Shown: positions 1-8,233, counted from the stretch's first letter. The stretch: DNA of 10,870 bases from Bacteroidia bacterium (GCA_029253325.1 JAQWZS010000129.1:1-10870), one strand, 5' to 3'. The notes: a model not told the origin generated them from the sequence alone. A program made the numbers and translations.

Positions 1-27
1 CTCTTCTAAACCAGTGTATAACCATAA

Positions 28-915
28 TTATAAGGATTGAATTGCTTGGTCGATTCCTTGGTATTGATAAATATTGTGTGAAGCCAGTTTAGGTGAGGTT
101 ATTTTATAGCTATTTAGAAGTGTAGCAGATGCCTCACCGAGAACTAGTTTAAGTATAAATGAAGGAACATTGGGTAAAAAGTTTATTCTTCCGCTTTTTT
201 GAATAATACATTTCATGAGTTCATTCATCTGAAAAGGTTGAGCCCCAACAGCGTTATAAATATCTGCTGGAATCTTTTCTTTAATAATTTGATGAATGAG
301 GTTAGCAAACTCATGATGATGGGTATATCCAGCCCACATTTTACCATTTCCAAATGCCGATAAAATACTAAATTTAGCTAGTCGTGATAAAATTGGATAT
401 ACGCCTCCGTTTAAACTCAAATAGAGACCAATTCTGAGAATCGATTTTTTGATAGATGGGTTGAGTTTATTCGAAGCTGCTTCCCAATCAGCACATAAGT
501 TGGCCATGAAGTCATTTCCGTTTGGAGATTCTGAAGTAATCGTTTGATTGTTGCTATTTCCATAATAACCCATGGCACTTGCCTGAATAAAATGCTTGAT
601 GGGTAAATTTTGCTGATTGATTGTATCGACGAGCAGTTGAGTAGAATTAACTCTGGAATGAGTCAATTCTTTTTTTCGGGATTTGGTCCATCTTCCTCCT
701 ATGATTGAGCTGCCAGCAAGATTTATTACAACTTCTACACCTTCAAATGCATCAGGATCAATGGTTTTGTCTTCAATGTTCCAATAATATGAATAGTCTT
801 TTTTATTAGTAGATTTTCTGCTTAAAATTCGGGTGGGATAACCTAATTCAGTAAAATATTTTCTGAGATCAGAACCGATAAGCCCCGAACCACCACTGAT
901 TAGGATTGTTTGCAT
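28..915 (-). CDS. TIGR01777/SDR39U1-type NAD(P)-dependent epimerase (YfcH-like)
   Basis: This is a cytoplasmic extended-SDR oxidoreductase of the YfcH/SDR39U1 family; the physiological substrate of the family is not established. The N-terminus carries the Rossmann dinucleotide motif GGSGLIG (G8, G11 and G14 of a 295-residue product). Next come a VVINLAG segment and SAMGYYGN, which is the family's form of the SDR active-site region, then RIGLYLSLNGG. The C-terminal part (GEAS...LLNSYKITSPKL, ending YQYQGIDQAIQSL) matches the DUF1731 tail of the family. The open frame extends 15 codons upstream to 960, but I chose the ATG at 915 because it puts the first beta strand (TILISGG) directly at the N-terminus, as in relatives. 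About 295 residues is normal for the family. The gene is divergent from the thioesterase cluster and the shared spacer is 80 bases. The family call is firm; the reaction is unknown. Confidence 0.92.
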   Translation of the reverse strand: MQTILISGGSGLIGSDLRKYFTELGYPTRILSRKSTNKKDYSYYWNIEDKTIDPDAFEGVEVVINLAGSSIIGGRWTKSRKKELTHSRVNSTQLLVDTINQQNLPIKHFIQASAMGYYGNSNNQTITSESPNGNDFMANLCADWEAASNKLNPSIKKSILRIGLYLSLNGGVYPILSRLAKFSILSAFGNGKMWAGYTHHHEFANLIHQIIKEKIPADIYNAVGAQPFQMNELMKCIIQKSGRINFLPNVPSFILKLVLGEASATLLNSYKITSPKLASHNIYQYQGIDQAIQSL

Positions 916-995
916 ATAATAATAACCAAGTTTGCAATTGATTTGTTTTAAAAAAATCATTCGTCAATCAGCTATTTTTATACACCTTTGCTAAA

Positions 996-1400
996 GTGAA
1001 AGTAACTTCAATACGAATACGAGGATATCATTGTGATGCATACGGACACGTGAATAATGCTCGGTATTTAGAGCTGCTTGAAGAGGCTCGATGGAAGTTT
1101 TTAGAACCTGCTGTTCAAGATCGTTTTTTTGAAAAGGAACAGTTATTATTTATTGTTGTGAATATCAATATAGCCTTTAAAAAACCTTTATTGCCTCATC
1201 AATTGATTCATATTCATGTTAAAGAAATGGAGTTTAAAAATCGGAGCATTTCAATGGTACAGGAAATTATAGATGATGAGTCTAAAGCATTATGCTCAAG
1301 AGCAGAGATTCAATTTATATTGTTAGATGCTGAAAACCACAAACCTGTTCCAGTATCGGATGAAATAATTTCAAAATTTAACCAGTTAATTAGACCTTAA
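996..1400 (+). CDS. Acyl-CoA thioesterase, 4HBT hotdog fold (YbgC/FadM-like)
   Basis: This 134-residue single-domain hotdog protein is expected to hydrolyse acyl-CoA or acyl-ACP thioesters in the cytoplasm. The signature lies near the N-terminus: D14 followed by YGHVNNARY and then EEAR (residues 29-32). This is the D-x-x-GHVNN-x-x-Y...E-x-AR pattern of the YbgC/FadM group, with D14 as the probable catalytic aspartate. The start is a GTG: no ATG lies between it and the in-frame stop at 939-941, and a later start would lose the first beta strand. Its TAA stop is followed directly by the ATG of the acyltransferase, so the two genes are almost certainly co-transcribed. No strong Shine-Dalgarno site is visible, as is usual in Bacteroidota. 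Substrate chain length cannot be read from the sequence. Plausible alternative roles are housekeeping thioesterase or fatty-acid release in lipid synthesis. Confidence 0.9.
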   Translation: MKVTSIRIRGYHCDAYGHVNNARYLELLEEARWKFLEPAVQDRFFEKEQLLFIVVNINIAFKKPLLPHQLIHIHVKEMEFKNRSISMVQEIIDDESKALCSRAEIQFILLDAENHKPVPVSDEIISKFNQLIRP

Positions 1401-1949
1401 ATGATAAAAAATATTTCTAGATGGTTATTCGAAGATGTATGGGGCTGGAAAGTATCAGGTGCTATGCCAAAGTTGCCTAAATACCTCATTGTGGTAGCAC
1501 CTCATACTAGTAATTGGGATTTTTTTGTAGGACTTTTGTATAGGGCTATCACCGATGATTTTAATCCAAAGTACATTGGAAAAAAAGAATTATTTGTGTG
1601 GCCGATTGGCTACCTCTTTCGTGCACTAGGTGGTTTTCCTGTTGAACGGTCAAAAAATACGAATTTTGTGGATACGATGGTTTCAGTTTATAATTCTAAT
1701 GAGGAGTTCATTACCACAATCACTCCAGAGGGTACGCGAAAGTTCAATGACAAATGGAAGACAGGTTTTTATTACATTGCACAAAAAGCCAATATACCTG
1801 TGGTTAAAATAGGCTTTGATTATATCAAGAAAGTTATTGAAATAAATAAGCCTGAGTTTATCACAAAAGGTGTGGATGAAACCATTAAGGAATACAAATA
1901 TTATTTTAAACAATTTGAAGGTAAAAACCCTAAAGACGGAGTACGATGA
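1401..1949 (+). CDS. PlsC-family lysophospholipid/glycerol acyltransferase
   Basis: This is a 182-residue acyltransferase of the PlsC (LPLAT) superfamily, expected to move an acyl chain from acyl-CoA or acyl-ACP to a glycerol- or lipid-linked hydroxyl at the inner face of the membrane. All four classical blocks can be seen: HTSNWD (H35 and D40, the HX4D catalytic pair), GGFPVERSKN (about 77-86), TPEGTRK (E110, G111, R113) and NIPVV (131-135). It is shorter than E. coli PlsC and has no clear N-terminal transmembrane helix, so it probably binds the membrane peripherally through the hydrophobic stretch around residues 26-50. It starts immediately after the stop of the upstream thioesterase and overlaps the downstream thioesterase by the four bases ATGA, which indicates translational coupling. 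Position-specific acylation (phosphatidic acid, ornithine lipid or another acceptor) cannot be decided from sequence. The family call is strong. Confidence 0.9.
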   Translation: MIKNISRWLFEDVWGWKVSGAMPKLPKYLIVVAPHTSNWDFFVGLLYRAITDDFNPKYIGKKELFVWPIGYLFRALGGFPVERSKNTNFVDTMVSVYNSNEEFITTITPEGTRKFNDKWKTGFYYIAQKANIPVVKIGFDYIKKVIEINKPEFITKGVDETIKEYKYYFKQFEGKNPKDGVR

Positions 1950-2377
1950 AGCGAATGAAAATAGACATGCCCACTGAATGGCAATACACAACTGAAATAG
2001 AAGTAAGGGTATCAGACTTAAATTATGGTAATCATATGGGGAATCAACAGTTCTTGGCTTATGCTCAAGAGGCAAGAGTGCGATTTTTAGCAAAAAATGG
2101 ATTCACAGAGTTAGATTTTGGAGGGGTATCCCTTATTCAAGCAGATGCAGCTATAACCTATTCCTGTGAAGGGCGTTTAGGAGATCGGGTTCAAATTGAT
2201 TTAGCTACTGAAGTTACAGGGAATTCTTCATTCAATATGTACTATAAGTTTTCCAATGCAACTCAAGGGAAACACATGGCGAATATCAGAACTGCTCTTG
2301 TGAGTTATGACTACGAAAAAAATAGACCAATCGCATTAACTACTGAGGCGATGGAATCTAGTGTGTTTAAGTCATAA
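1946..2377 (+). CDS. Second acyl-CoA thioesterase, 4HBT hotdog fold
   Basis: This 143-residue hotdog thioesterase is distinct from the one at the start of the cluster. It has RVSDLNYGNHMGN, with D24 as the probable catalytic acid, then YAQEARVRFL (39-48). This is the D-x-x-YGNHMGN variant of the 4HBT signature, in contrast to GHVNN in its neighbour. The start at 1946 gives the ATGA overlap with the acyltransferase stop; ATG codons at residues 4 and 8 are alternatives, but the coupling overlap favours the first. Length is normal for a single-domain 4HBT protein, which works as a dimer or tetramer. With the preceding two genes it forms a compact unit, and a role in releasing or proofreading acyl-thioesters linked to lipid acylation is inferred from that context. 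Its substrate is not predictable. Confidence 0.87.
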   Translation: MKRMKIDMPTEWQYTTEIEVRVSDLNYGNHMGNQQFLAYAQEARVRFLAKNGFTELDFGGVSLIQADAAITYSCEGRLGDRVQIDLATEVTGNSSFNMYYKFSNATQGKHMANIRTALVSYDYEKNRPIALTTEAMESSVFKS

Positions 2378-2387
2378 ATTAATTTAT

Positions 2388-2398
2388 TAAAGACTTTA
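2388..2398. repeat. Short inverted repeat in the 39-base gap before the 7-TM gene
   Basis: TAAAG and CTTTA flank a single A, giving a perfect but very short palindrome. It lies between the second thioesterase and the 7-TM gene. It is too short and AT-rich to call a terminator and has no following T run. No TAnnTTTG promoter is seen in the gap, so read-through from the thioesterase cluster is possible. Confidence 0.2.
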
Positions 2399-2416
2399 TA
2401 AATAGGTATAAAAAAG

Positions 2417-3067
2417 ATGATGATTTGGATTACATTTTCTTCAAATATTTTAATTTTTCTTACAGCTCTCATATTACTGAAAATTCATACTAAACGAATA
2501 ATTTCCAAACAATTTATTTGGTTTATTGCTTTTACGGGTATTTCATCTGGAGTGGCTGCATTTGGTCATCTCTCTATAATAGATGAGCGACTAGCAAATT
2601 CTCTTCTTCTTGCATCAAGACTTTTTAGTTTAGGTTCTATTTACTTATTTACCAACGGTAGTTTAGATTTTGCAAATTTTCAGAACAACAAAATGATTAG
2701 AGTTGCTAATCTGGTCTTGTTTCTAGGCATGGTAATGTTTTTAGTTTGGAATAATCAGTTTCTGTCAGTATTGATATATGGAATTATTGGTTTTTTAGGT
2801 ATTGGTCTAAGTACTTATTTTTCTCGTATGGATAATTCTATTCAGGGAAGGAATAAGATAGTAAGAGGGATTATTATACTTTCATTTTCCGCTCTAGTCT
2901 TTGCAATATTTAAAGAAGATCACTACTTTTTAGCTGTAAATATTGGTCATGTTTTGGTGAGTTATAGTTTGATATTTTTTGCGAAGGGGTTTGTTGAGTT
3001 GAATCAAGATGTAAAGTTTTCTAATTCTCCATCTTCGTCAAAAACAACCCAACAGATCGAGGACTAG
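2417..3067 (+). CDS. 7-TM integral membrane protein of unknown function (possible DUF6962/CREST-like)
   Basis: This 216-residue inner-membrane protein has seven predicted hydrophobic segments, roughly at residues 3-22, 33-54, 60-78, 95-111, 114-135, 149-166 and 170-192. A short hydrophilic Ser/Thr/Lys-rich tail follows (196-216). Polar residues sit within the helices: S43-S44 and H51 in TM2, and N176 with H178 in TM7 (AVNIGHVL). A histidine in TM2 plus an N-x-x-H element in the last helix recalls the 7-TM CREST hydrolase superfamily (ceramidase/PAQR) and the uncharacterised DUF6962 proteins, but the full HxxxH motif is not present, so this is only a resemblance. The start ATG follows an A-rich stretch; a second ATG comes directly after it. 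The gene lies 39 bases after the thioesterase cluster and may share its transcript. Its last 47 bases overlap the 3' end of the convergent large gene. No function can be assigned. Confidence 0.75.
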   Translation: MMIWITFSSNILIFLTALILLKIHTKRIISKQFIWFIAFTGISSGVAAFGHLSIIDERLANSLLLASRLFSLGSIYLFTNGSLDFANFQNNKMIRVANLVLFLGMVMFLVWNNQFLSVLIYGIIGFLGIGLSTYFSRMDNSIQGRNKIVRGIIILSFSALVFAIFKEDHYFLAVNIGHVLVSYSLIFFAKGFVELNQDVKFSNSPSSSKTTQQIED

Positions 3068-6000
3068 CAGGACGAATTCTGAATTTCCCTTTACTCATTT
3101 TTACTCCTTGAGTTTTGATAATATCATTAAACGTTTTATCGGTACTTGCCACAGTGAGAGCACCCATGTAGTAATCGATATAAAACCAGTCATATTTACT
3201 TGCTTCAAGGTATAACGTAAACTTAATACTGCTTCTACGTTTGGTTATTGCCATTCTTGCTTTGAGTGCCTTATTCACCTGCTTACCATTGATTGAAGCA
3301 ATATGGATTGGTTCAAGCCCAATAAATTGTCTTTTATAAGCATCATAATAAAGGCTAGCTTTGGTAAAGAGAAAATTAGAAGAAAAATTGCTTGGTGGTT
3401 TAATCTCCCCTGATGATGAGGTATAATTAAGTGATTTTTTCAACTGATTATCATTTAGAAATTCGGAAAGAGCTTTTTCTACAAACTGGTTATTGTTATC
3501 TGCTGGATCATTGTCATTCTCATTGATCACTTCCACCATTCGCTGGTAGCAATCTTCAGGCAACACAAGGTTCAAAGCCATCAATGATTGTATGGTGAAC
3601 ACTGAATCATTTGGTAACTTACTTATATTTCCAGCCAAGCGTGCATTAAAGTTAGGGTCTTTGTCGAGGTTGAATTCAATTTTTCCTTCACTGAATACCT
3701 CTCCTGTACCTTCGTTAAAGGCAAGATAGCTTCCGCGTGGGGACCCCTCCAATAGTTTCATAGAATCTCCTACAAAGAATGTTTTTTTGGATTCATCATA
3801 ATAAAATATTCCCGTATCTGAGGTAAGTTCTAAATCGGCATAGCTTCGCTTAAAATTGAATAAAGTAGGGTAGATATGTGTGCTATCATTTGCAATACTT
3901 ACAGATGCATACATTTTTCTACGATCCTCATTGAGAATATTTGTTGCAGGTATGATTACATTTTCGGGCTTGGGTTGACCAGAATACCTGAACCATCTGC
4001 TTGGATAGTAGGTGAAGGAATGTTGGGGTTTTACATAGCCACTGAAGAAAATATCTTTTTGATTACTGTATAATTCTGTTTTGCCTTTGTATGCGATTTT
4101 TGGGCTTAAGAAAAAGGCTGAAGAATCGCTGATGGAACCTTTCGCTAGAATGGATGTATCGCCTCTACCTTTTACGCGTATTTTGTTGAATTTAATAACT
4201 TGATGTGTATCATGCTTATCCTTGAACTCATAGGAAGCAGAGCCACTAAGAGCATATCGTCCTTCTATTTTAATATCTCCATCATATAATTGATGAAATT
4301 TTTGAGTTCGAGATGCCAAAATACGTGACTTTTTTAATCGTTGTATGTTTGCCCCTTCGTGAATATCGACCTTGTTTTCATATGGATAAATGCGACTATC
4401 AGCAACATCAATATAGGGTACTTCTTTAGCATATATAATCCCCTCATTAATATCAAAAAGAGCATTGGTGCTTTCAAATCTTAGACCTTCTTGGTCATAT
4501 TTACTGCTTACAAAATAAGATCTACTTTGCGGTAATTTAGGTCCTTTATTAAATTCAATAGTATTATTGGCCATGTCCCATTTATATTCGTCCATTGAGG
4601 TAGAGAATTGATTAAAGGGAAGCTCGGTCAGTATTCCAATTTCATTGGATTTTAAATCTCCTAGTTGACTGGTGAAATCAATATGTGAATTGAGATTTTT
4701 GGATGAAAAAGCAATCTTATTTTGGTCCATTGAATTTATTTCAACATCAGAGACTTGGGCATTCACTTCATTAGGTTTAAATTTCATGTCCAAGGATTTT
4801 AAGCTAGCTTTATCCCATACCAAAGAACCTATGCCCGCCAATTGTTGATTGGTTTGAATAAGATTTCCCGAAAACTGTTGATTATCTCTCAATACGGTTA
4901 CTTCATGATCATTGGTATAGATATACATGGAATCTTGGTTGGGAACCCATTTACTATTAACGTCTTTGGCAGCAAGATTGGGGTATTTTTCATTTTCAGT
5001 TATGACATATGATTCTGCCTGTGCTGAGGTAAAATCTGGAGTCATTAAAATGTCCTGAGACTCAAGAACTGCTCCTTCATATTCAATGTTTCCTTTGGCA
5101 GTAAAACCTTCTTCACTCAATCGGATGTCTATATTTCCTTGACCTTTACCGTCATACATGGGGTAGCCACCAGCAGGATTTGTTCGTTCAAAACCTAGTG
5201 AATAGTCATCCATAATTTTTGCTTCAAAGTCAAAGTCTGGAATAATCCCTCCAGCCACAAAAGTCCCTGGAAAACTCAAACCTTCAGTGGTAAAATTGTC
5301 AAGGTTTTCAATAGTGAATGGATCAACTTCAAATCGAAAGCGATCTTTATCATATACTCCGCCATGAATGTTTGGTTTATCATAGGCAATAACTGAACCT
5401 TTGTTACTTGTGAATCTTGGGTATTCGGGGAAGTTTTTCAGTCCAGATTTATTATTTGATTTGTCTATTTCTAGGGTGCCGTTAATGTCTCTTAAAACAG
5501 ATTTTACAGCAACCAGTCCAGGTTTCCCAGACAGATCTTTTGTGAAAATTACCATCTCGGTAATGTTGTCAGATGTAATATCAAAATTGAAGTAATCAAA
5601 CTCAAATTTATCGGAGTAGAAATCAAATTTACCTGCAGTTAACTTTCCACCAAACTCCATTCTTCGCTTATTTTTGAGAATGACCGTTTGTTCATGTGGG
5701 AAAGCATAAACACTCTGACTATCACTAAATTTGAAGGCCCTAACTCCCTCTATATTAAATGTGTTGTTAATTAGGTTTAAAAAGGCGTTTGAACGAGCAG
5801 ATATAACCGATGAAAAACGGATTACATCATAGTCCATAAGTTTCTTGTGAGATAATACGGCATGATCTAGTTTTTTTCTGATTTTGACACTATCCGTGGC
5901 AGGATTAAAAAATAAATATCCCAAATCTGCTAATTCAATAATCTGGGATTTAAGATAAATTGGTTTACTACCCATCCAGTTTGAATATTCATTGAGCGTG

Positions 6001-7400
6001 AATTCTCTCTTTCTGTATTGAATTACAAAATTCCTCATCTTAGACAAGGGATGATACTTGAGAATTCCACGAGGAATTTTTTCATAGCGTACTTCTTTAT
6101 AAAAGCTTTGAGATTCGATAAAGGCCTTTTTTTCCTCACCATCAACGTCAAATTCAATTTTTGGAAGTTCAAGTTTCCATATAATCTTATCAACGAAAAT
6201 GTCAATTTGATGATCATTATCATAAAAAGGAGCTTGTTTTAAACCTTCTTTCCCTCGAATAAGAACTAAAATTTTATTATCTAAGTTTAGATTAAACTTG
6301 AGGTTAGGGTGATATATCGTTCCGCTATCTGTGAGAATGGTTACCTCACTCTCCATTGCATTAATTTTCCCCTCTTTCAATGTAAAGTAGGGTGATTTGG
6401 CAAGTACTCTTTTTTTGTTTTTGTAATAAATTTCAATTACAGAGGGTGTTTCGGGGCTTCCTGTAGAAATCGTTTCGGAACCTTTCATGGCAAATCCTCC
6501 TTTAAATTGAACGGTGTTGTCTAAATAAGATCCTAATTCTATGTTTTTGTCAAATGAGTAAAATTGTGGAAATTGTGATTTTTGAAGTACTTCTTTATCA
6601 ATGTTATCTGCACTAGACGCACGATCTATAAGATTTCCCATTAGGGTTTTTGCTAGAAAGTCTTTATTGGTAAAAGTAACTGTGTCAATGTTTACCTCGG
6701 CACGTTCAAATTTTAATGTGTAATTACTCTGTATTTCTGCATAGATATTATCCCTTCCAAATCCTACCCGTTCCCATGTAATAACGCCTTGTTTTCCTTC
6801 CCATTCATCGGTATCCAAATAGTAACTTCCTGAAGTGTTGTAAATGTTAATTTGGTCGATTTGAGCTTGACAAGTTAAATTGATGTTCTTGAAGGAAATT
6901 TTGACTCGATTATCCTCAAAAATAAATCGATAATCTGGTGAGTTACTATACCATCTCTTAGTTTGAGATTCATAAATAGTGTTATCACTAAATAGATTTC
7001 TTGATGCTTTAATGAGTGTTGTAAACGTTTGATTTCCAGAGTTTAATGCTGGAATCAACGATTTGGACCAACTTATATATTTGGGCTCATCAATAGAGTC
7101 CTTAGCATATAGCATAGTTTCTGTGAGTAGGAAAAAGCTAGGAACATCTAAATCATTGATTAACATTAAATTAGCAACAGATATGATATTTCGTTGCTCG
7201 GGTTCTACAAACTTGCCTGAATCCCATTTGGTCGTAAATTTTTCTAATAAAACTTGTCCTTTTTTATCTGCTTGTGAGCTAAGAAATTTTGAATATTCTT
7301 TGATAAATACAGAAGGATTTCTTGAAAAGGAACGAGGTTGAGCCCAAGAAGCTAAAGAGGAGAGTAAAAGGAGTATTAATATGAATTTTTTAGTCAACAT
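3021..7400 (-). CDS. Very large exported beta-rich protein of unknown function
   Basis: The product is about 1459 residues. I chose the ATG at 7400 because it begins a good signal peptide: MLTKK, a Leu/Ile-rich core, then SLASWAQ with probable cleavage after the Gln. The open frame runs 22 codons further upstream (to 7466) and has another Met 11 residues before mine, but both would bury the signal peptide. After an alpha-helical N-terminal part (mature region to about residue 150), nearly all of the chain alternates hydrophobic and charged/aromatic residues, typical of beta sheet. It is rich in short G/D/N turns and YD, FD or YHP elements. No transmembrane helix follows the signal peptide, and no lipobox, C-terminal sorting domain or nameable catalytic motif is visible. 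A moderately acidic N/D-rich linker lies near 1293-1306 (ENDNDPADNNN). The start overlaps the end of prmA by 11 bases, so the genes are probably translationally coupled. I believe it belongs to a large Bacteroidota-specific hypothetical family; location is probably periplasm or outer membrane. Confidence 0.85.
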   Translation of the reverse strand: MLTKKFILILLLLSSLASWAQPRSFSRNPSVFIKEYSKFLSSQADKKGQVLLEKFTTKWDSGKFVEPEQRNIISVANLMLINDLDVPSFFLLTETMLYAKDSIDEPKYISWSKSLIPALNSGNQTFTTLIKASRNLFSDNTIYESQTKRWYSNSPDYRFIFEDNRVKISFKNINLTCQAQIDQINIYNTSGSYYLDTDEWEGKQGVITWERVGFGRDNIYAEIQSNYTLKFERAEVNIDTVTFTNKDFLAKTLMGNLIDRASSADNIDKEVLQKSQFPQFYSFDKNIELGSYLDNTVQFKGGFAMKGSETISTGSPETPSVIEIYYKNKKRVLAKSPYFTLKEGKINAMESEVTILTDSGTIYHPNLKFNLNLDNKILVLIRGKEGLKQAPFYDNDHQIDIFVDKIIWKLELPKIEFDVDGEEKKAFIESQSFYKEVRYEKIPRGILKYHPLSKMRNFVIQYRKREFTLNEYSNWMGSKPIYLKSQIIELADLGYLFFNPATDSVKIRKKLDHAVLSHKKLMDYDVIRFSSVISARSNAFLNLINNTFNIEGVRAFKFSDSQSVYAFPHEQTVILKNKRRMEFGGKLTAGKFDFYSDKFEFDYFNFDITSDNITEMVIFTKDLSGKPGLVAVKSVLRDINGTLEIDKSNNKSGLKNFPEYPRFTSNKGSVIAYDKPNIHGGVYDKDRFRFEVDPFTIENLDNFTTEGLSFPGTFVAGGIIPDFDFEAKIMDDYSLGFERTNPAGGYPMYDGKGQGNIDIRLSEEGFTAKGNIEYEGAVLESQDILMTPDFTSAQAESYVITENEKYPNLAAKDVNSKWVPNQDSMYIYTNDHEVTVLRDNQQFSGNLIQTNQQLAGIGSLVWDKASLKSLDMKFKPNEVNAQVSDVEINSMDQNKIAFSSKNLNSHIDFTSQLGDLKSNEIGILTELPFNQFSTSMDEYKWDMANNTIEFNKGPKLPQSRSYFVSSKYDQEGLRFESTNALFDINEGIIYAKEVPYIDVADSRIYPYENKVDIHEGANIQRLKKSRILASRTQKFHQLYDGDIKIEGRYALSGSASYEFKDKHDTHQVIKFNKIRVKGRGDTSILAKGSISDSSAFFLSPKIAYKGKTELYSNQKDIFFSGYVKPQHSFTYYPSRWFRYSGQPKPENVIIPATNILNEDRRKMYASVSIANDSTHIYPTLFNFKRSYADLELTSDTGIFYYDESKKTFFVGDSMKLLEGSPRGSYLAFNEGTGEVFSEGKIEFNLDKDPNFNARLAGNISKLPNDSVFTIQSLMALNLVLPEDCYQRMVEVINENDNDPADNNNQFVEKALSEFLNDNQLKKSLNYTSSSGEIKPPSNFSSNFLFTKASLYYDAYKRQFIGLEPIHIASINGKQVNKALKARMAITKRRSSIKFTLYLEASKYDWFYIDYYMGALTVASTDKTFNDIIKTQGVKMSKGKFRIRPASPRSVGLFLTKMEN

Positions 7401-8214
7401 TTTTCTTAATAAATTGAGTTTGTAGCCAACCATTTTGTGTGTTTTTATCTGTAAGTAAAAAGCCATATTTTGTGGACTCTTGAATTAAATTTTTAAAATC
7501 TTTGGTAAGAAAACCGCAGAGAATTAGGATGCCATTTTCAGTTAGCTTACCTGCAAATTGAGGAAGTAGTTTTAGGTTTATATTCTTCACAATATTACTG
7601 ACGATAATGTCTACGCCATCCTCTATTTTGGAAGGCGAGTCATCTTTCATGGTAAAAACGTTTTTTACCTTATTTAATTGTATGTTTTCATTGGTGTTAT
7701 TTATACAATTTTGATCATAATCAATCGCAAAGACATCTTTAGCCTCTTTTTGAGAGGCTAAAATAGCGAGCAATCCACTTCCACAACCCATATCTAAAAC
7801 AATCTTGTTTTTACAATCTAATTTTTCTAATGCAATTGCTGATAGTTGAGTAGTTTCATGATGCCCTGTCCCAAATGCCATTTTAGGAAGAATTATAATA
7901 TCGTGCTTAATGTTTTTTGCAGGATGGAATGGAGCTCTCACATGGATATGATCGCCGATGTATACTTCTTTAAAGTTGCTTTCCCATATTTGATTCCAAT
8001 TTTGAAGACCAATATCTAGTATCTTATCTGGTTCAATGTTAAATGGTTGAATTATTGATTTCAAGGCTAATAAATCAAAGGTTGAAGCCTTACAATAGGC
8101 GATTAATTGGTTTTTTTCAAACGATGTACCTTCATATCCATTTTCTTGCAACAAAAAGGATAATGTTTCAGATGTCTCATCATCACATAAAATATGTACA
8201 GCCTTATACTCCAT
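7390..8214 (-). CDS. prmA: Ribosomal protein L11 methyltransferase
   Basis: PrmA is a cytoplasmic SAM-dependent enzyme that trimethylates amino groups of ribosomal protein L11. The 274-residue protein has the two expected parts. The N-terminal substrate-recognition domain (about 1-90) ends in the family block NWNQIWESNF with an IG...V-x-x-PFHP segment. The catalytic domain then has PKMAFGTGHHETT (about 110-122), motif I LDMGCGSGLLAILA, the acidic motif AIDYDQNC, and SNIVKN, where many relatives have a similar A/S-N-I/L-x-x-N. Its length matches Bacteroidota PrmA. The ATG at 8214 is the natural start, as it gives the usual short N-terminal strand. The gene is divergent from the exonuclease gene. 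Its stop codon lies inside the start region of the giant exported protein, so the two are likely in one operon, which gives no obvious functional link. Confidence 0.95.
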   Translation of the reverse strand: MEYKAVHILCDDETSETLSFLLQENGYEGTSFEKNQLIAYCKASTFDLLALKSIIQPFNIEPDKILDIGLQNWNQIWESNFKEVYIGDHIHVRAPFHPAKNIKHDIIILPKMAFGTGHHETTQLSAIALEKLDCKNKIVLDMGCGSGLLAILASQKEAKDVFAIDYDQNCINNTNENIQLNKVKNVFTMKDDSPSKIEDGVDIIVSNIVKNINLKLLPQFAGKLTENGILILCGFLTKDFKNLIQESTKYGFLLTDKNTQNGWLQTQFIKKNVD

Positions 8215-8225
8215 TTAATCAGCTA

Positions 8226-8233
8226 CAATATTA
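8226..8233 (-). promoter_or_regulatory. Weak candidate -7 element for prmA
   Basis: On the minus strand this reads TAATATTG, one mismatch from the Bacteroidota -7 consensus TAnnTTTG. A TTTG that could serve as the -33 element lies at 8258-8261 (minus strand), 24 bases upstream, which is somewhat long spacing. It would start transcription only a few bases before the prmA ATG. The support is limited to this motif match in an AT-rich spacer. Confidence 0.2.

Noticed and set aside
1683..2093. A 136-codon minus-strand open frame under the acyltransferase and second thioesterase
   Set aside because: It lies antisense to two genes with clear catalytic motifs, shows no recognisable domain, and its Cys/Phe-rich composition is typical of a shadow frame.
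7063..7341. A 92-codon plus-strand open frame inside the giant gene
   Set aside because: It is antisense to the N-terminal region of a long gene with a proper signal peptide, and has no motif of its own.
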